Notes: generated by a model not told the origin, from the letters alone. A DNA stretch of 64,000 nt from Paenibacillus_G filicis (GCF_038070315.1 NZ_JBBPCC010000006.1:186001-250000); one strand, 5' to 3'; counted from the first letter of the stretch, positions 33,345 to 42,729 are shown. Made by a program: numbers and translations.

Positions 33345-33971
33345 CTATTTCGGTTCGTTCTTCGTCAGGTCCTTTACCTTCTCAGCCAGCGCCGTATTCA
33401 GAGCTTTGGCGTAGTCGTTGTACAACGCCCAGCCGAGGCTGTAATCGCTGACGTTTTTGCTGCTCCAGCCGCTGATCACGATCTGCATGGAGGCCATCAT
33501 TTTGTCAAATAATACAGCATTCCGCTCATCACCGATCTGCTTGGCAATATCCCGCAGCTTCTCGTAGCGCTCGTTGGTGCGCAGCAGCCTCGCCTCATCA
33601 TCGCCCTTGAAGCCCGCGATGAGCTCCGCCGTAACCGCATTGTTCTGCATGATCAGATATTGGTACATCGCCTTCTGAGAGGCGTTATAGATATCCTTCG
33701 TTTTGTCGGATGTAAAATCAACGTCAACCGTCTGCGTCTTGCCGTTCCAGCTCACCTCCGCCCCCAGCGCCTCAGACAGGCTGCGGAGGGGAACAAAGAT
33801 GGAGCCCTCATAGAACATGACGTCTCCGCGCATGTCAGCCTTCTGACCGTTCATCGTAAGGCTGATTTGCGAGAACATCGCATCGATCTTCCGCCAGCCG
33901 CTGTCGGCGAAGGCTGTGCCGTAGAGAACGGTTGACATCAGCAGCAGGCTTACCACTAGCTTCTTCTTCAT
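33345..33971 (-). CDS. Secreted protein with copper amine oxidase N-terminal domain
   Basis: 208 residues (start ATG 33971, GTG 33974 also possible). Signal peptide KKKLVVSLLLMSTVLYGTAF ending ADS. Then a copper-amine-oxidase N-domain-like motif (ISLTMNGQKADMRGDVMFYE, SIFVPLRSLSEALGAEVSW), common in Paenibacillus secreted and surface proteins, where it is thought to bind the wall. The C-terminal 110 residues are helical. It is the last gene of the minus-strand pilus operon, so it may help anchor the pilus. No enzymatic site is visible. Confidence 0.75.
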   Translation of the reverse strand: MKKKLVVSLLLMSTVLYGTAFADSGWRKIDAMFSQISLTMNGQKADMRGDVMFYEGSIFVPLRSLSEALGAEVSWNGKTQTVDVDFTSDKTKDIYNASQKAMYQYLIMQNNAVTAELIAGFKGDDEARLLRTNERYEKLRDIAKQIGDERNAVLFDKMMASMQIVISGWSSKNVSDYSLGWALYNDYAKALNTALAEKVKDLTKNEPK

Positions 33972-34003
33972 CACGTATAAACCCTTTCCTCTTCCTCGAA
34001 ATA

Positions 34004-34873
34004 TTAAGGCACCGGCTTCAGCATCGGGTAGAAGGCATGATCGGACAAGGTGGGATCGATGCGAGCTTCATGGGATGGCAGAGGCAACGCCTCCAAGGCG
34101 CCCAGCTTGCCTTCATAAGACGGAGCTGCGTACAAGCTGAGCTGCAGCTCCATCATATGCAAGGGGAGGCTGCTCGCGCTCGCTGTGGTGCCCGTTGTCT
34201 CCGTTTCGGGAGGCGTCCCCTCCGTCCCTCCGTCCTCTTCCTGATTCTGCAGCTGCGGTTGTGGCTTGGGCTGCGCCTGCGATGGCTTGACCGGACTCTG
34301 ATTGACAGCATTCAGAGTCCAAGACGTTACCGAAACTAAGCGTTCTCCTTGCTGAAGGCGGGCCAGAAATTGCTGGAGCCCGTCATAGGTTCCACTGAGC
34401 TTGAGTGTAATCGTGAGCTCTGTCACTCCGTTCCCATGAGGACTTACAGCAGGCTTGCCTGCTTGCGTTTGTACCGAATTCGTCTTCGTATCGATGAATG
34501 ACTTCTGACCCTCCGCATTCTTCGCCGGAGTTCCCGTCGTGTAAGATTGCAGAATTACCCCAGTGCCTTCCTCGGCAGACAGAAGCGCGTACAGAAATCT
34601 GGGGATTTCAGGCTGGGTGGGTACGCGACGCAGCAGAGCGGTCACTTCACTGTCCGGGACCTTGTCCGGTACAGGCTTCTGTTCCAGAGCGGCACGCTGC
34701 TGCTCCAGCAGGACGATCTCCCCATTGTCCAGATTGGAGGCCGCCAGAGCGGGATAAACGGCACGGATAAAATACAAGCCCAGCAGCAGCATACTGATCA
34801 CAACAGCAGCCGTTAACAGGACCTGACGGTTTTTCAATCGGTTCCCTATCGCGTTCCATTGTACTTTATTCAT
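34004..34873 (-). CDS. pilO: PilO-like pilus assembly protein
   Basis: 289 residues from ATG 34873 (AGGTG six bases upstream). A single N-terminal membrane helix (LLTAAVVISMLLLGLYFIRA) is followed by a coiled-coil-like region and a PilO fold (ELTITLKLSGTYDGLQQFLA). A proline/glutamine/threonine-rich insert at about 200-240 is unusual. PilO pairs with PilN and connects the cytoplasmic PilM to the pilus. In order with pilM and pilN it completes the alignment subcomplex. The last 25 residues are Pro/Leu-rich. Confidence 0.8.
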   Translation of the reverse strand: MNKVQWNAIGNRLKNRQVLLTAAVVISMLLLGLYFIRAVYPALAASNLDNGEIVLLEQQRAALEQKPVPDKVPDSEVTALLRRVPTQPEIPRFLYALLSAEEGTGVILQSYTTGTPAKNAEGQKSFIDTKTNSVQTQAGKPAVSPHGNGVTELTITLKLSGTYDGLQQFLARLQQGERLVSVTSWTLNAVNQSPVKPSQAQPKPQPQLQNQEEDGGTEGTPPETETTGTTASASSLPLHMMELQLSLYAAPSYEGKLGALEALPLPSHEARIDPTLSDHAFYPMLKPVP

Positions 34874-34882
34874 CAGGATCAC

Positions 34883-35872
34883 CTATGGAGTCGTCGTAAT
34901 CGGTCGTGTTTGAATCTCCAGATGAACAGTATAGACGACGGCCTTCTTCTCAGCTGCAGTTGCCTGAGCTACAGCTTCCTGAACCGTTGCAGGCGTCTCG
35001 CGGTTCTCGGTGAACATCGACTCGAATTTATTCACTTGCTCTCTAGCTTTTTGGAGCTCATCCTCCGTGATCGGTGAATCCTTGAGCGGGCTACCGCTTG
35101 TAAATTTCCGGTCAGGGAGCTTGATTCCGTGCTCCTGCTCGTACATCTTGCCGCTAATCAGCCAATCCAGCTCGGACAACAGCTGCTCCGACTTGGTCCC
35201 GCTTACTGCCGGCTTTTGACTGATGATATCCTGAACGAACCTTTCCTTCTGTGCAGGCACGGCCGGCTTCTTATCCGGGGTACTCTCGGTAACCAGAGCA
35301 ACGGCAACAGGCAGGACGAGTTCCTTCTTCTCGACAGACAAGATCTGGATGTCCTGAAAGCCCTTATCCTTTTTCAATTTCAGCACATAATCCGCAATCT
35401 GCTTGAAGTCGGAGAACTCGAGCTGGGCATCGAGCTTCTGGCTGTCAATTATCCCCCCCGGCTGCTGGAGCTGAGGCTGTCCTGACGCTGGAGGAGCTAC
35501 AGGCACCTCATTCTGGGACGCATCGGCTTTCTTCAGCGTAAGCAGACGCGACGCCTCCGGCAGCGGAGCCGTGATGCTTTTCATCCAGGGAAGCCAGTCG
35601 ATCCGCTTGCCCTCCAGTGATTTCACAGTCTGGAGCAATCGGCGGTACTCCTCGGTCCGCGGTTCCTCGGCATGCTGCCGGGTTAATACCTGAATCCGCG
35701 CTTGCAGCTGCTGCTTGTATTGGGCTTGCTGCTCCGAGGCCATCTCCAGCTTGTACTGAAAGACAGCCAAGGTCGTGAAGGAAAGCACGACGGCCAGCGC
35801 CGTTACACTGAGCACCGGCCAGAAGTACTGCTCGCTCCTGGGCTTTCTGGGGAGAAGGTTGATGTTATTCAT
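34883..35872 (-). CDS. pilN: PilN-like pilus assembly protein
   Basis: 329 residues beginning MNNINLLPRKPRSEQYFWPV, the PilN hallmark (INLLP motif that docks into PilM), then a membrane helix (VTALAVVLSFTTLAVFQYKL). A long periplasm-side/extracellular part follows, including a heptad region (RQHAEEPRTEEYRRLLQTVK). It overlaps the pilM stop by four bases, so production is coupled. It is longer than proteobacterial PilN (about 200 residues); the extra C-terminal section has no recognised domain. Confidence 0.88.
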   Translation of the reverse strand: MNNINLLPRKPRSEQYFWPVLSVTALAVVLSFTTLAVFQYKLEMASEQQAQYKQQLQARIQVLTRQHAEEPRTEEYRRLLQTVKSLEGKRIDWLPWMKSITAPLPEASRLLTLKKADASQNEVPVAPPASGQPQLQQPGGIIDSQKLDAQLEFSDFKQIADYVLKLKKDKGFQDIQILSVEKKELVLPVAVALVTESTPDKKPAVPAQKERFVQDIISQKPAVSGTKSEQLLSELDWLISGKMYEQEHGIKLPDRKFTSGSPLKDSPITEDELQKAREQVNKFESMFTENRETPATVQEAVAQATAAEKKAVVYTVHLEIQTRPITTTP

Positions 35873-37059
35873 GTTGCAGCCCCCCGCAGAGCGAGCCCGA
35901 TGGTTGTCGCGAACGCTTCCGAAGCAACCGTCTTGGCTCTCAGCTCCTTGTCCCAGGAGACACTGGCTTGCAGCGAGGTTACCTTCAGAGACAGACGATT
36001 CTGCAGGTATTCCGAAATTTCATCCAGACGGCTTACGTCACCAGCAATAAACAGCGCGCCGAATTCCTCATTACGATTGTTCAAGGTGTACTTGTAAAAG
36101 TTGATAAGCCGCTCCAGCTCGTGCGCAAGCTCGCTGCAAGCATTAGTAAAGCCAGAATCTCCGTGGCTGTCTGCACCAGACAACCAGGAGAACGGATCAT
36201 CATGCTCCTCCTTCGCTTGTTCCTTTTCTTGAAAAGCAACCTGAACGTTGCGTGAAATTTTCAGCTGACCGTCCGAGAAGACATTCACATCGCAGATCGT
36301 ATCGTTGATATCGATCAGCAGATATGTGCCCTTGAGTTGAGCGTCAATCGATTGCAGACAACGAAAGAGTGACATCGCCTTGATCTCGATGCTTGCGATT
36401 TTGATGCCCGCCTGCTTGAACAAATCCACATACTGCTCCACCATCGGTCTTGGGACCGCCACCAGCATCACATCGCATAACTCTTCATGGACCACATCCG
36501 CAGTCTGATCCAAATCTGCAAACGGATCGCTGTTCTTACCTCCAAACAAACTCTCCGATGAGGCAGCCGCTTCCTTAATGGCAGCGGACTGCTGTATATT
36601 CGGTGGATTGCGCTTCATCAGCCTGACAGACGATCGCTGGTTATGATGTCCGTTCAACTTGACGAAATCATACACCGGGTCCTCGAAAGGCAGATGGATG
36701 TTATGCTTGATCTCAAAATCGATCACCTGGCGAAGCTCCTTCACCGGAATGTCGGGAAACTTCATAAAGCGAACCATCACATTCTGGCTTGGCAATGAAA
36801 TATTCGCCCGGCTTGTCCGCTTCTTCAATCGAGCCTTGGCCGTCTGCAAGGTACGGACTAATTCATGCGGACGCATGATTTTTCCGTCCTGCACGGCATC
36901 CACAGGCAGCGGCTCCCGGATGCAGGATGTGACCGACGCGGAAGCGCCAGATTTTATCATAAGCTCTGTCAGCTTCACCGCAGAGTCCGTTATTTCGATG
37001 CCCAAATAATGACTGGCCAGCGTCATCCATTGCCTAAGCCTCTCAACCTTGAACCGCAT
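35869..37059 (-). CDS. pilM: PilM-like actin-fold pilus protein
   Basis: 396 residues from ATG 37059; ATG 37026 is another plausible start. Actin/FtsA fold elements include ASHYLGIEITDSAVKLTELM, YLLIDINDTICDVNVFSDG (phosphate-binding loop), and ALFIAGDVSRLDEISEYLQN. A central acidic, Ser-rich insert (about 145-185) is unusual. PilM binds the N-terminal peptide of PilN. The gene follows the prepilin peptidase gene. Confidence 0.9.
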   Translation of the reverse strand: MRFKVERLRQWMTLASHYLGIEITDSAVKLTELMIKSGASASVTSCIREPLPVDAVQDGKIMRPHELVRTLQTAKARLKKRTSRANISLPSQNVMVRFMKFPDIPVKELRQVIDFEIKHNIHLPFEDPVYDFVKLNGHHNQRSSVRLMKRNPPNIQQSAAIKEAAASSESLFGGKNSDPFADLDQTADVVHEELCDVMLVAVPRPMVEQYVDLFKQAGIKIASIEIKAMSLFRCLQSIDAQLKGTYLLIDINDTICDVNVFSDGQLKISRNVQVAFQEKEQAKEEHDDPFSWLSGADSHGDSGFTNACSELAHELERLINFYKYTLNNRNEEFGALFIAGDVSRLDEISEYLQNRLSLKVTSLQASVSWDKELRAKTVASEAFATTIGLALRGAAT

Positions 37060-37113
37060 ATGACCAGCCACTCCCAACTGCGTGCACTTGTTGTCCTAAC
37101 CATGACTCTCTCC

Positions 37114-37884
37114 TTACAATAAACCCAGGTACCAACTAATCCACGAATCTCCCTCGAACATGCAGATCACGCTGGCGAGCGCAATGTAAGGACCGAAGGG
37201 AATATACGCTTCACGCTCGGACCGCTTCAGCGCTATGACCGTTAACCCGATCACCGTTCCCAGCAGACTCGCAACGAATAAGGTAAGCAGCGTAAGCTTC
37301 CAGCCCAGCACAAGGCCGACCAACGCAAACAGCTTGGCATCACCCATTCCCATCGCTTCCTTACGAAGCAGCACCGATCCGAGCCCAGCTATAGCTACGA
37401 TCAGCAATAAACCGCCCATCATCCCGGCCAAGTAATGCCACCAAGGCAGCGGGTGCGACATCAGCCTGAGCAGCAGCGCTCCTGCCAATCCGAACAGTAT
37501 AATACGGTTCGGAATAATCATCGCTTTCCAATCGGTAATGACAATCGCTACCAGAACCGAAGCGAAGAATAGACAGGCCGCCGCTTCCCAGCTGACTCCG
37601 TATTTCCATACGATTAGCACATAAAGAAGACTGGTTGCTGCCTCCACGATCGGATATTGGATGGAGATCGTCTGCCGGCAGTACCGGCACTTGCCTCTCA
37701 GGAGCAGATAGCTGAGGACAGGAACTAAGTCAAGCGGACCCAGGCGGTGACTGCAGCTGGTGCAGTGGGACGGCGGGAATGACAACGACTCCCCGGATAG
37801 CGTACGAAGCGCCGCCACATTCAGAAAGCTTCCGATCAATAAACCAAGAATTCCTGCAAAAACCAGAGCAATCGCCGTATCCAC
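37114..37884 (-). CDS. pilD: Prepilin peptidase/methyltransferase PilD
   Basis: 256 residues, GTG 37884 with AGGAGGTG upstream. The N-terminal cytoplasmic part carries the Cys4 motif (HCTSCSHRLG, CRYCRQ) typical of the bifunctional enzymes, unlike the TadV type at 8.8 kb. The A24 aspartates are in TDWKAMIIPNR and GMGDAKLFALVGL. It cleaves the type IV prepilins and methylates the new N-terminus. In the same operon as pilA and pilM. Confidence 0.93.
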   Translation of the reverse strand: MDTAIALVFAGILGLLIGSFLNVAALRTLSGESLSFPPSHCTSCSHRLGPLDLVPVLSYLLLRGKCRYCRQTISIQYPIVEAATSLLYVLIVWKYGVSWEAAACLFFASVLVAIVITDWKAMIIPNRIILFGLAGALLLRLMSHPLPWWHYLAGMMGGLLLIVAIAGLGSVLLRKEAMGMGDAKLFALVGLVLGWKLTLLTLFVASLLGTVIGLTVIALKRSEREAYIPFGPYIALASVICMFEGDSWISWYLGLL

Positions 37885-37914
37885 TCCCGCTGTTCACCTC
37901 CTGTTGAATGAAAG

Positions 37915-37938
37915 AAGGTAACCCTGGAGAGTTACCTT
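37915..37938 (-). terminator. Hairpin between pilA and pilD
   Basis: AAGGTAAC and GTTACCTT form an eight-base stem, followed on the minus strand by CTTTCATTC, a weak tract. It may reduce read-through so that the pilin mRNA exceeds that of downstream genes. Confidence 0.5.
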
Positions 37939-37956
37939 TGGTTTAAAATGAAATCA

Positions 37957-38337
37957 TTAGGTTCCTGTGACGACGTTAGTAGCCGACCAGCCTGTAGTCG
38001 CACTATAAGCAACGGTCACGGATACGTATTTGGCACCCGTTACTTGCTGAGTAAGTGTCCCACTCTTTAGGTAGCCGTTAGTTTGAAGGTCCGCAATGGT
38101 TACAGTTGTGATGCCTGATCCAATATTTCTATCAATAAGATAGCGAACTGTGGCATCTTTGATCAATTCTTCAGACTGCGTATCCGCGTTTATTCTTGAA
38201 TTCTGAATTACCCCACCGATCGACGGCACCGCAATCGCCGCAATAACGCCCAAAATTACAATAACCGCCAGAAGCTCGACCAGCGTCAGCCCTTTTTCGT
38301 TTTTACGGAATAGCTTCAATTTCAAAAACTTTTTCAT
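37957..38337 (-). CDS. pilA: Major type IV pilin (PilA-like)
   Basis: 126 residues from ATG 38337 (AAGGGG upstream). The leader LKLFRKNEKGLTLVELLAVI contains the Gly cleavage site and Glu5. A long hydrophobic helix follows, then a small globular domain with no cysteines (about residues 45-126), consistent with a Bacillota-type PilA. It sits between pilC and pilD and is likely the main filament subunit. A downstream hairpin separates it from pilD. Confidence 0.88.
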   Translation of the reverse strand: MKKFLKLKLFRKNEKGLTLVELLAVIVILGVIAAIAVPSIGGVIQNSRINADTQSEELIKDATVRYLIDRNIGSGITTVTIADLQTNGYLKSGTLTQQVTGAKYVSVTVAYSATTGWSATNVVTGT

Positions 38338-38410
38338 GGAACATGTCCCCTTTTCATCATCATAATTGTATGTAAAAAAAAGTAACACCCTATCGAAGTT
38401 CTGACGGACT

Positions 38411-39634
38411 TTAATTCATTGGCACCATACCGTTCTTCATCATATCGAAGGTAGGAAGCATAACGGCCAGCACAATCCCCCCGACAACCCCTGACAAGGC
38501 TACGATCATCAGCGGCTCTAGCAGCGACTTGAGCCGGTCGGTCATCGCATCCACTTCCGCTTCGTAGAAGTCCGCCACTTTCTCCAGCATCGTATCCAGA
38601 GCGCCGGATTGTTCGCCAACGGCCATCATCTGCACCACCATGGGAGGAAACAGCCACGTTTGCCGGAAAGGGTCCGTAATCGACCTGCCTCCGATCAGCC
38701 CGTCTCGGGCATCCTCGATCACTTTGCCGACAACAACATTGCCGGTGACGCTGGACACCAGTGTCAAAGCCTGCAGCATCGGAATCGCTGCGGTGAACAG
38801 CGAACTGAACGTCCGGCTGAACCGTGCGATAGCTTGCTTATGCAGAAGCTTGCCGAAGACCGGAATGCGCAGCTTCACGTAGTCAATCCAGTAAGGACCT
38901 TTGGGATGACGTCTGATCAAGCTGATCAATATGCTTGGGGTGAATATGATAAGAGGAATCACATACCAGAAAGCCACGATCCAGTCACTGACCGCGATGA
39001 CCATTCTCGTCGGAAGCGGCAGCTCAAGCCCCATCGATTGAAAGCTGGTCACGTAATTCGGAATAACGAACAGCATCATCAGCGTCACCACGACAACCGT
39101 CAGAATGCCCATGATGACCGGATACACCATCGCGGACTTGACCTTCTCCCGGGTATAGTGCTCCTTTTCATAAAACACAGCCAGTCGGTTCAGCATCTCA
39201 TCCAGATTGCCGCTAAGCTCACCGGCCTTCAGCATATTGATGAAAATGCCGCTGAATACCGTAGGGTATCGGGACGCCGCTTCCGACATCTGGGTTCCCT
39301 GCTGCATGCTCATGGCTACATCCGTCAGGATACGCCTGAATTCCTTGTTCTCCGTCTGTTCAGCCAGCGCCTTGACGGACTCCACCATGGATACGCCGGA
39401 TTTGTACAGCGTAGCCAGCTGCCTGCAGAAGATCGTAAACTGCTGGACCTTGACCTTCGGGCCGCCGAACTTGATCTCCCGGTGCAGCAAGCTCTGGCTC
39501 TGATCCAGCAGCTCCGTAATCCAATAGCCCTTACGCTTCAATTCATCCATAGCCTGTTCGAACGACTGGGCTTCCAGCGTTCCTTTGAACGGCATGCCGC
39601 TGTGATTAACTGCCTTGTACATGAACTTAGGCAT
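38411..39634 (-). CDS. pilC: PilC-like inner-membrane platform protein
   Basis: 407 residues, GspF family: two F-domains, residues about 55-180 (FTIFCRQLATLYKSGVSMVE; TQMSEAASRYPTVFSGIFIN; MLKAGELSGNLDEMLNRLA) and 255-390 (FSRTFSSLFTAAIPMLQALT; MMAVGEQSGALDTMLEKVA), with membrane helices after each. It forms the platform that PilB and PilT act on. Starts 31 bp after pilT. Confidence 0.93.
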   Translation of the reverse strand: MPKFMYKAVNHSGMPFKGTLEAQSFEQAMDELKRKGYWITELLDQSQSLLHREIKFGGPKVKVQQFTIFCRQLATLYKSGVSMVESVKALAEQTENKEFRRILTDVAMSMQQGTQMSEAASRYPTVFSGIFINMLKAGELSGNLDEMLNRLAVFYEKEHYTREKVKSAMVYPVIMGILTVVVVTLMMLFVIPNYVTSFQSMGLELPLPTRMVIAVSDWIVAFWYVIPLIIFTPSILISLIRRHPKGPYWIDYVKLRIPVFGKLLHKQAIARFSRTFSSLFTAAIPMLQALTLVSSVTGNVVVGKVIEDARDGLIGGRSITDPFRQTWLFPPMVVQMMAVGEQSGALDTMLEKVADFYEAEVDAMTDRLKSLLEPLMIVALSGVVGGIVLAVMLPTFDMMKNGMVPMN

Positions 39635-39665
39635 TACCGTTCCACCTCATTCTGCCGCACATGAA

Positions 39666-40709
39666 CTAATTCAGCTCCGCGAAGCCGAACAAGGCTTCCT
39701 TGGCCGTATCCAGGGACACGATCCGCTGCTGCACGAGCTCGCGCAGCACCATCTCCATCGTAACCATCCCCTGTGCCCTTCCCGTCTGCATCGTCGAACG
39801 GAGCTGATGCACCTTCTCGGAGCGGATGAGATTGGCGACGGCTGGCGTATTGACCAGCACCTCGATCGCAGCAATACGTCCTTGACCGTCTGCCCTAGGC
39901 AGCAGCCTTTGGGCCATTACTCCGAGCAGTACGGAAGCCAGCTGGACACGAATCTGCTGCTGGGAGTCTGCGGGAAATACATCGATGATCCGGTCGATCG
40001 TCTGGGGAGCATCGGCCGTATGCAGTGTAGCGAACACCAGATGACCGGTCTCGGCAGCTGTGATGGCGGTGGAGATCGTCTCCAGGTCGCGCATCTCGCC
40101 GACGAGAATCACATCGGGATCTTGGCGCAGAGCCGCACGCAGCCCGGTTGCGAAGGAATCCGTATCCACTCCCACCTCGCGCTGGTTAACAATGCTCGAC
40201 TTATGCGCATGCACGAACTCGATCGGGTCTTCCAGCGTGATGATGTGATCGCTGCGCGAACGGTTGATATAATCGATGATAGCGGCCAGCGTCGTCGATT
40301 TACCGCTTCCCGTAGGTCCGGTCACAAGTACCAGTCCCTGGGGCTTCTTCGCAAAGTCCAGCGCCATCGGCGGCAATCCCAGTTCCTCCATCGGAGGAAT
40401 CCGGGAAGGAATCAAGCGGATCGTCAGAGATACGTTGCCCTTCTGATGGAAGGCATTGACCCGGTAGCGCGAAACCCCGTCGATTTCGTACGAAAGATCC
40501 GTATCCCCCTTTTCCATAAACCGGTTGAACGATTCCTCGGACATCATCTCACGGGCCATGCTTCGGGATTGCTCAGGCGTCACAGGCTGAGCACCTGCCG
40601 ATACAAGCGTGCCATGAATACGGAGCTTCGCAGGCGACCCGACCGTAATATGAATATCTGATGCCTTTCTCTCCGAGGCGAGCTTCATCAGATCCACCAG
40701 CAAAGACAT
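39666..40709 (-). CDS. pilT: PilT twitching-motility retraction ATPase
   Basis: 347 residues. Walker A VTGPTGSGKSTTLAAIIDYI, Asp box IITLEDPIEFVH, Walker B VILVGEMRDLETI, His box GHLVFATLHT and the PilT-specific C-terminal AIRSEKVHQL-like region (NLIRSEKVHQLRSTMQTGR). PilT hexamers retract pili, giving twitching motility. The presence of pilT shows a dynamic pilus rather than a pseudopilus. Transcribed after pilB across a 171-bp gap that may hold its own promoter. Confidence 0.95.
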   Translation of the reverse strand: MSLLVDLMKLASERKASDIHITVGSPAKLRIHGTLVSAGAQPVTPEQSRSMAREMMSEESFNRFMEKGDTDLSYEIDGVSRYRVNAFHQKGNVSLTIRLIPSRIPPMEELGLPPMALDFAKKPQGLVLVTGPTGSGKSTTLAAIIDYINRSRSDHIITLEDPIEFVHAHKSSIVNQREVGVDTDSFATGLRAALRQDPDVILVGEMRDLETISTAITAAETGHLVFATLHTADAPQTIDRIIDVFPADSQQQIRVQLASVLLGVMAQRLLPRADGQGRIAAIEVLVNTPAVANLIRSEKVHQLRSTMQTGRAQGMVTMEMVLRELVQQRIVSLDTAKEALFGFAELN

Positions 40710-40751
40710 CTCATCCCAACTTTCCTCTTAAGCCATCAAAACCAGTCTTAT

Positions 40752-40771
40752 ATACCTAAAATTATAGGTAT
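40752..40771. repeat. Inverted repeat upstream of pilT
   Basis: ATACCTA-N6-TAGGTAT, perfect seven-base arms in the AT-rich pilB-pilT gap (40710-40880). It could be an operator or an RNA hairpin. No other structure in that gap is convincing. Confidence 0.45.
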
Positions 40772-40880
40772 AAAATCCTATAATTTCAACAGTTTCATTA
40801 TATCTTATCACTTGCATCCGAACAGCATTATTAAATTTTCTTTGTGATTCTTAATAATCCCAAACTTCGCCCCTTGAGAG

Positions 40881-42545
40881 CTAGTAGCTCCCTAGCACAC
40901 GAATAACCTCCGACACGGATGTCTGGCCGCTGACCACTTTATCCAGCCCGTCCCGAATCAGCGGAATGAGGGTTTTCGTCTCGGCGTAAGACTGGTAGTC
41001 ACTATCCGGCCGCTTCCCGAGAATCATCGATTTCAGAGTCTCATCGATCGTTAGTACTTCATGGATGGCCAATCGCCCCTTGTATCCGGTACGGCCGCAT
41101 TCCACGCATCCTTCCCCTTTGCGCAAGCCCTCAGCGAGGTAACCGTGCTCCTCCAGATATCTCCGTTCCTCGACCGTCGGTTCATGCTTGGTACTGCATG
41201 ACGGGCAAACGCGTCTCACGAGCCGCTGGGCGACAATGGTCTTCACCGATGATGCGATCAGGAACGGCTCGATTCCCATGTCGATCAGCCTCGTGATCGC
41301 GTTGGCCGCATTGTTCGTATGTAAGGTACTGAGAACCAGATGCCCCGTCATCGCCGTACGGACCGCTATCTCGGCAGTTTCCGTATCCCGGATTTCCCCG
41401 ATCATCACAATGTTCGGATCTTGACGCAAGATCGCACGCAGACCACGGGCAAACGTGAGTCCGGCCGTCGTATTGACCTGAATTTGATTGATGCCTTGTA
41501 TCTGGTACTCGACCGGATCTTCAATCGTAATGACGTTGATATCGTCGGAATTTAGCCGTGACAATGCAGAGTATAGTGTGGTTGTTTTTCCGCTGCCCGT
41601 AGGTCCGGTAATGAGCACAACACCGTGAGCGTTCTGGATGCCTTTCATAAATTGCCGGTAGTTGCTCTCCGACAAACCTAGCTTCTCAATATCGGTGAGC
41701 GCGTTCCCCAGATCGAGCACCCGCATCACGACCTTCTCGCCGTGGATCGTCGGCAGCGTGGATATCCGGATATCCACCTTACGGAATTCGTTCTCGATCT
41801 CCACACGACCGTCCTGCGGAAGCCTGCGCTCGGCTACGTTCAGATTGGCCATTATTTTAATCCGGGCCACAATCACGCGCTGCATATGCGGAGGAAGCGT
41901 TCGCTCTGTCCGCATCACGCCGTCTACGCGGTAACGGATGCGAAGCGAGTCCTCCTGCGGGTCAATATGGATGTCGCTTGCGCCGACCTGTACAGCCTGA
42001 ATAATGATCTGATTGACCGTCTTGACGACCGGCGAATTCTCATCCTCAATCTGGGTCGTGATCTCTTCCGCTTCTCGCGTCTGCAGAATCTGGCTGATCT
42101 GCTCCACCGATTCCTGAAGACCGTAATACCTGCGGATCGCCCGCTGCAGCTCTTCACGGGCCGCAATCGTTGGCTCAATCCGCAAGCCGGTACTCATCCG
42201 CAGCTCATCGATCGCAAAATAATCGAGCGGATCGGCCATCGCCAGGATCAGCTTATTGCCGTCCACCCGTACTGGCAGCACCTGATGCTGCTCGGCAACC
42301 CGCTGCGGGATCAGATTGATCACCTTTGGATCGATTTTCTGGCGGAATAACTGAATATGCGGAATGCCGAGCTGGAACTCGAGCACCTCGATGAGCTGCT
42401 GCTCCGTAATATAGCTGCGGTTGATCAGAAACTCGCCGAGCCTCATCTTCGTTTCCCGCTGCTCCTGGAGCGCCTTAGTCAACTGATCCTGGGTCAAAAG
42501 TCCGGCTTCCACCAACAGGTCGCCAATCCGCTTGCGAGGAGCCAT
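40881..42545 (-). CDS. pilB: PilB extension ATPase
   Basis: 554 residues: an N-terminal GspE/MshEN domain (DLLVEAGLLTQDQLTKALQE; SYITEQQLIEVLEFQLGIPH), then the motor with ITGPTGSGKTTTLYSAL, VITIEDPVEYQI, MIGEIRDTETAEIAV and a zinc finger (RRVCPSCSTK and EGCVECGR). MshEN domains in other bacteria bind cyclic di-GMP, fitting the riboswitch on this gene's leader. First gene of the operon. Confidence 0.94.
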   Translation of the reverse strand: MAPRKRIGDLLVEAGLLTQDQLTKALQEQRETKMRLGEFLINRSYITEQQLIEVLEFQLGIPHIQLFRQKIDPKVINLIPQRVAEQHQVLPVRVDGNKLILAMADPLDYFAIDELRMSTGLRIEPTIAAREELQRAIRRYYGLQESVEQISQILQTREAEEITTQIEDENSPVVKTVNQIIIQAVQVGASDIHIDPQEDSLRIRYRVDGVMRTERTLPPHMQRVIVARIKIMANLNVAERRLPQDGRVEIENEFRKVDIRISTLPTIHGEKVVMRVLDLGNALTDIEKLGLSESNYRQFMKGIQNAHGVVLITGPTGSGKTTTLYSALSRLNSDDINVITIEDPVEYQIQGINQIQVNTTAGLTFARGLRAILRQDPNIVMIGEIRDTETAEIAVRTAMTGHLVLSTLHTNNAANAITRLIDMGIEPFLIASSVKTIVAQRLVRRVCPSCSTKHEPTVEERRYLEEHGYLAEGLRKGEGCVECGRTGYKGRLAIHEVLTIDETLKSMILGKRPDSDYQSYAETKTLIPLIRDGLDKVVSGQTSVSEVIRVLGSY

Positions 42546-42572
42546 ACCTATCCCTCCTAGTTATGTATAAAT

Positions 42573-42690
42573 AAAAAAACGACCCATGCGACATGCGCTC
42601 AGGTCGGTTGCGCTAGTTGCTCATGGCTGCCAAAGCGCCCAAATAAGGCAGCCAATCCTCGCATTTCTGATCATCATTTATGTAGGTATG
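42573..42690 (-). promoter_or_regulatory. Probable c-di-GMP-II riboswitch with terminator, pilB leader
   Basis: On the minus strand, in order: AAATGATGA (42679-42671), a paired region with GGCTGCC/GGCAGCC, TTTGGGCGCT pairing with AGCGC, and GCAACCGACC (42611-42602). AATGATGA, UUGGGC and the invariant-looking GCAACCGACC are the conserved parts of the c-di-GMP-II class. CGACC (42606-42602) can instead pair with GGTCG (42584-42580) followed by seven T (42579-42573), an intrinsic terminator. Ligand binding would hold CCGACC in the aptamer and so prevent termination, an ON switch. A perfect hairpin GTAGGTA-AAGCA-TACCTAC (42700-42682) precedes the aptamer. Confidence 0.75.
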
Positions 42691-42700
42691 CTTTACCTAC

Positions 42701-42729
42701 ATTTAAGCATAAGCCCATGCAATCGTCAA
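42701..42729 (-). promoter_or_regulatory. pilB promoter
   Basis: -35 TTGACG (42729-42724), 17-base spacer, -10 TTAAAT (42706-42701), reading into the riboswitch leader. Confidence 0.55.

Noticed and set aside
40752..42700. A shared operator for pilT and pilB based on TACCTA/TAGGTA repeats
   Set aside because: The two repeats are in opposite arrangement with different spacers, so a common binding site is not supported.
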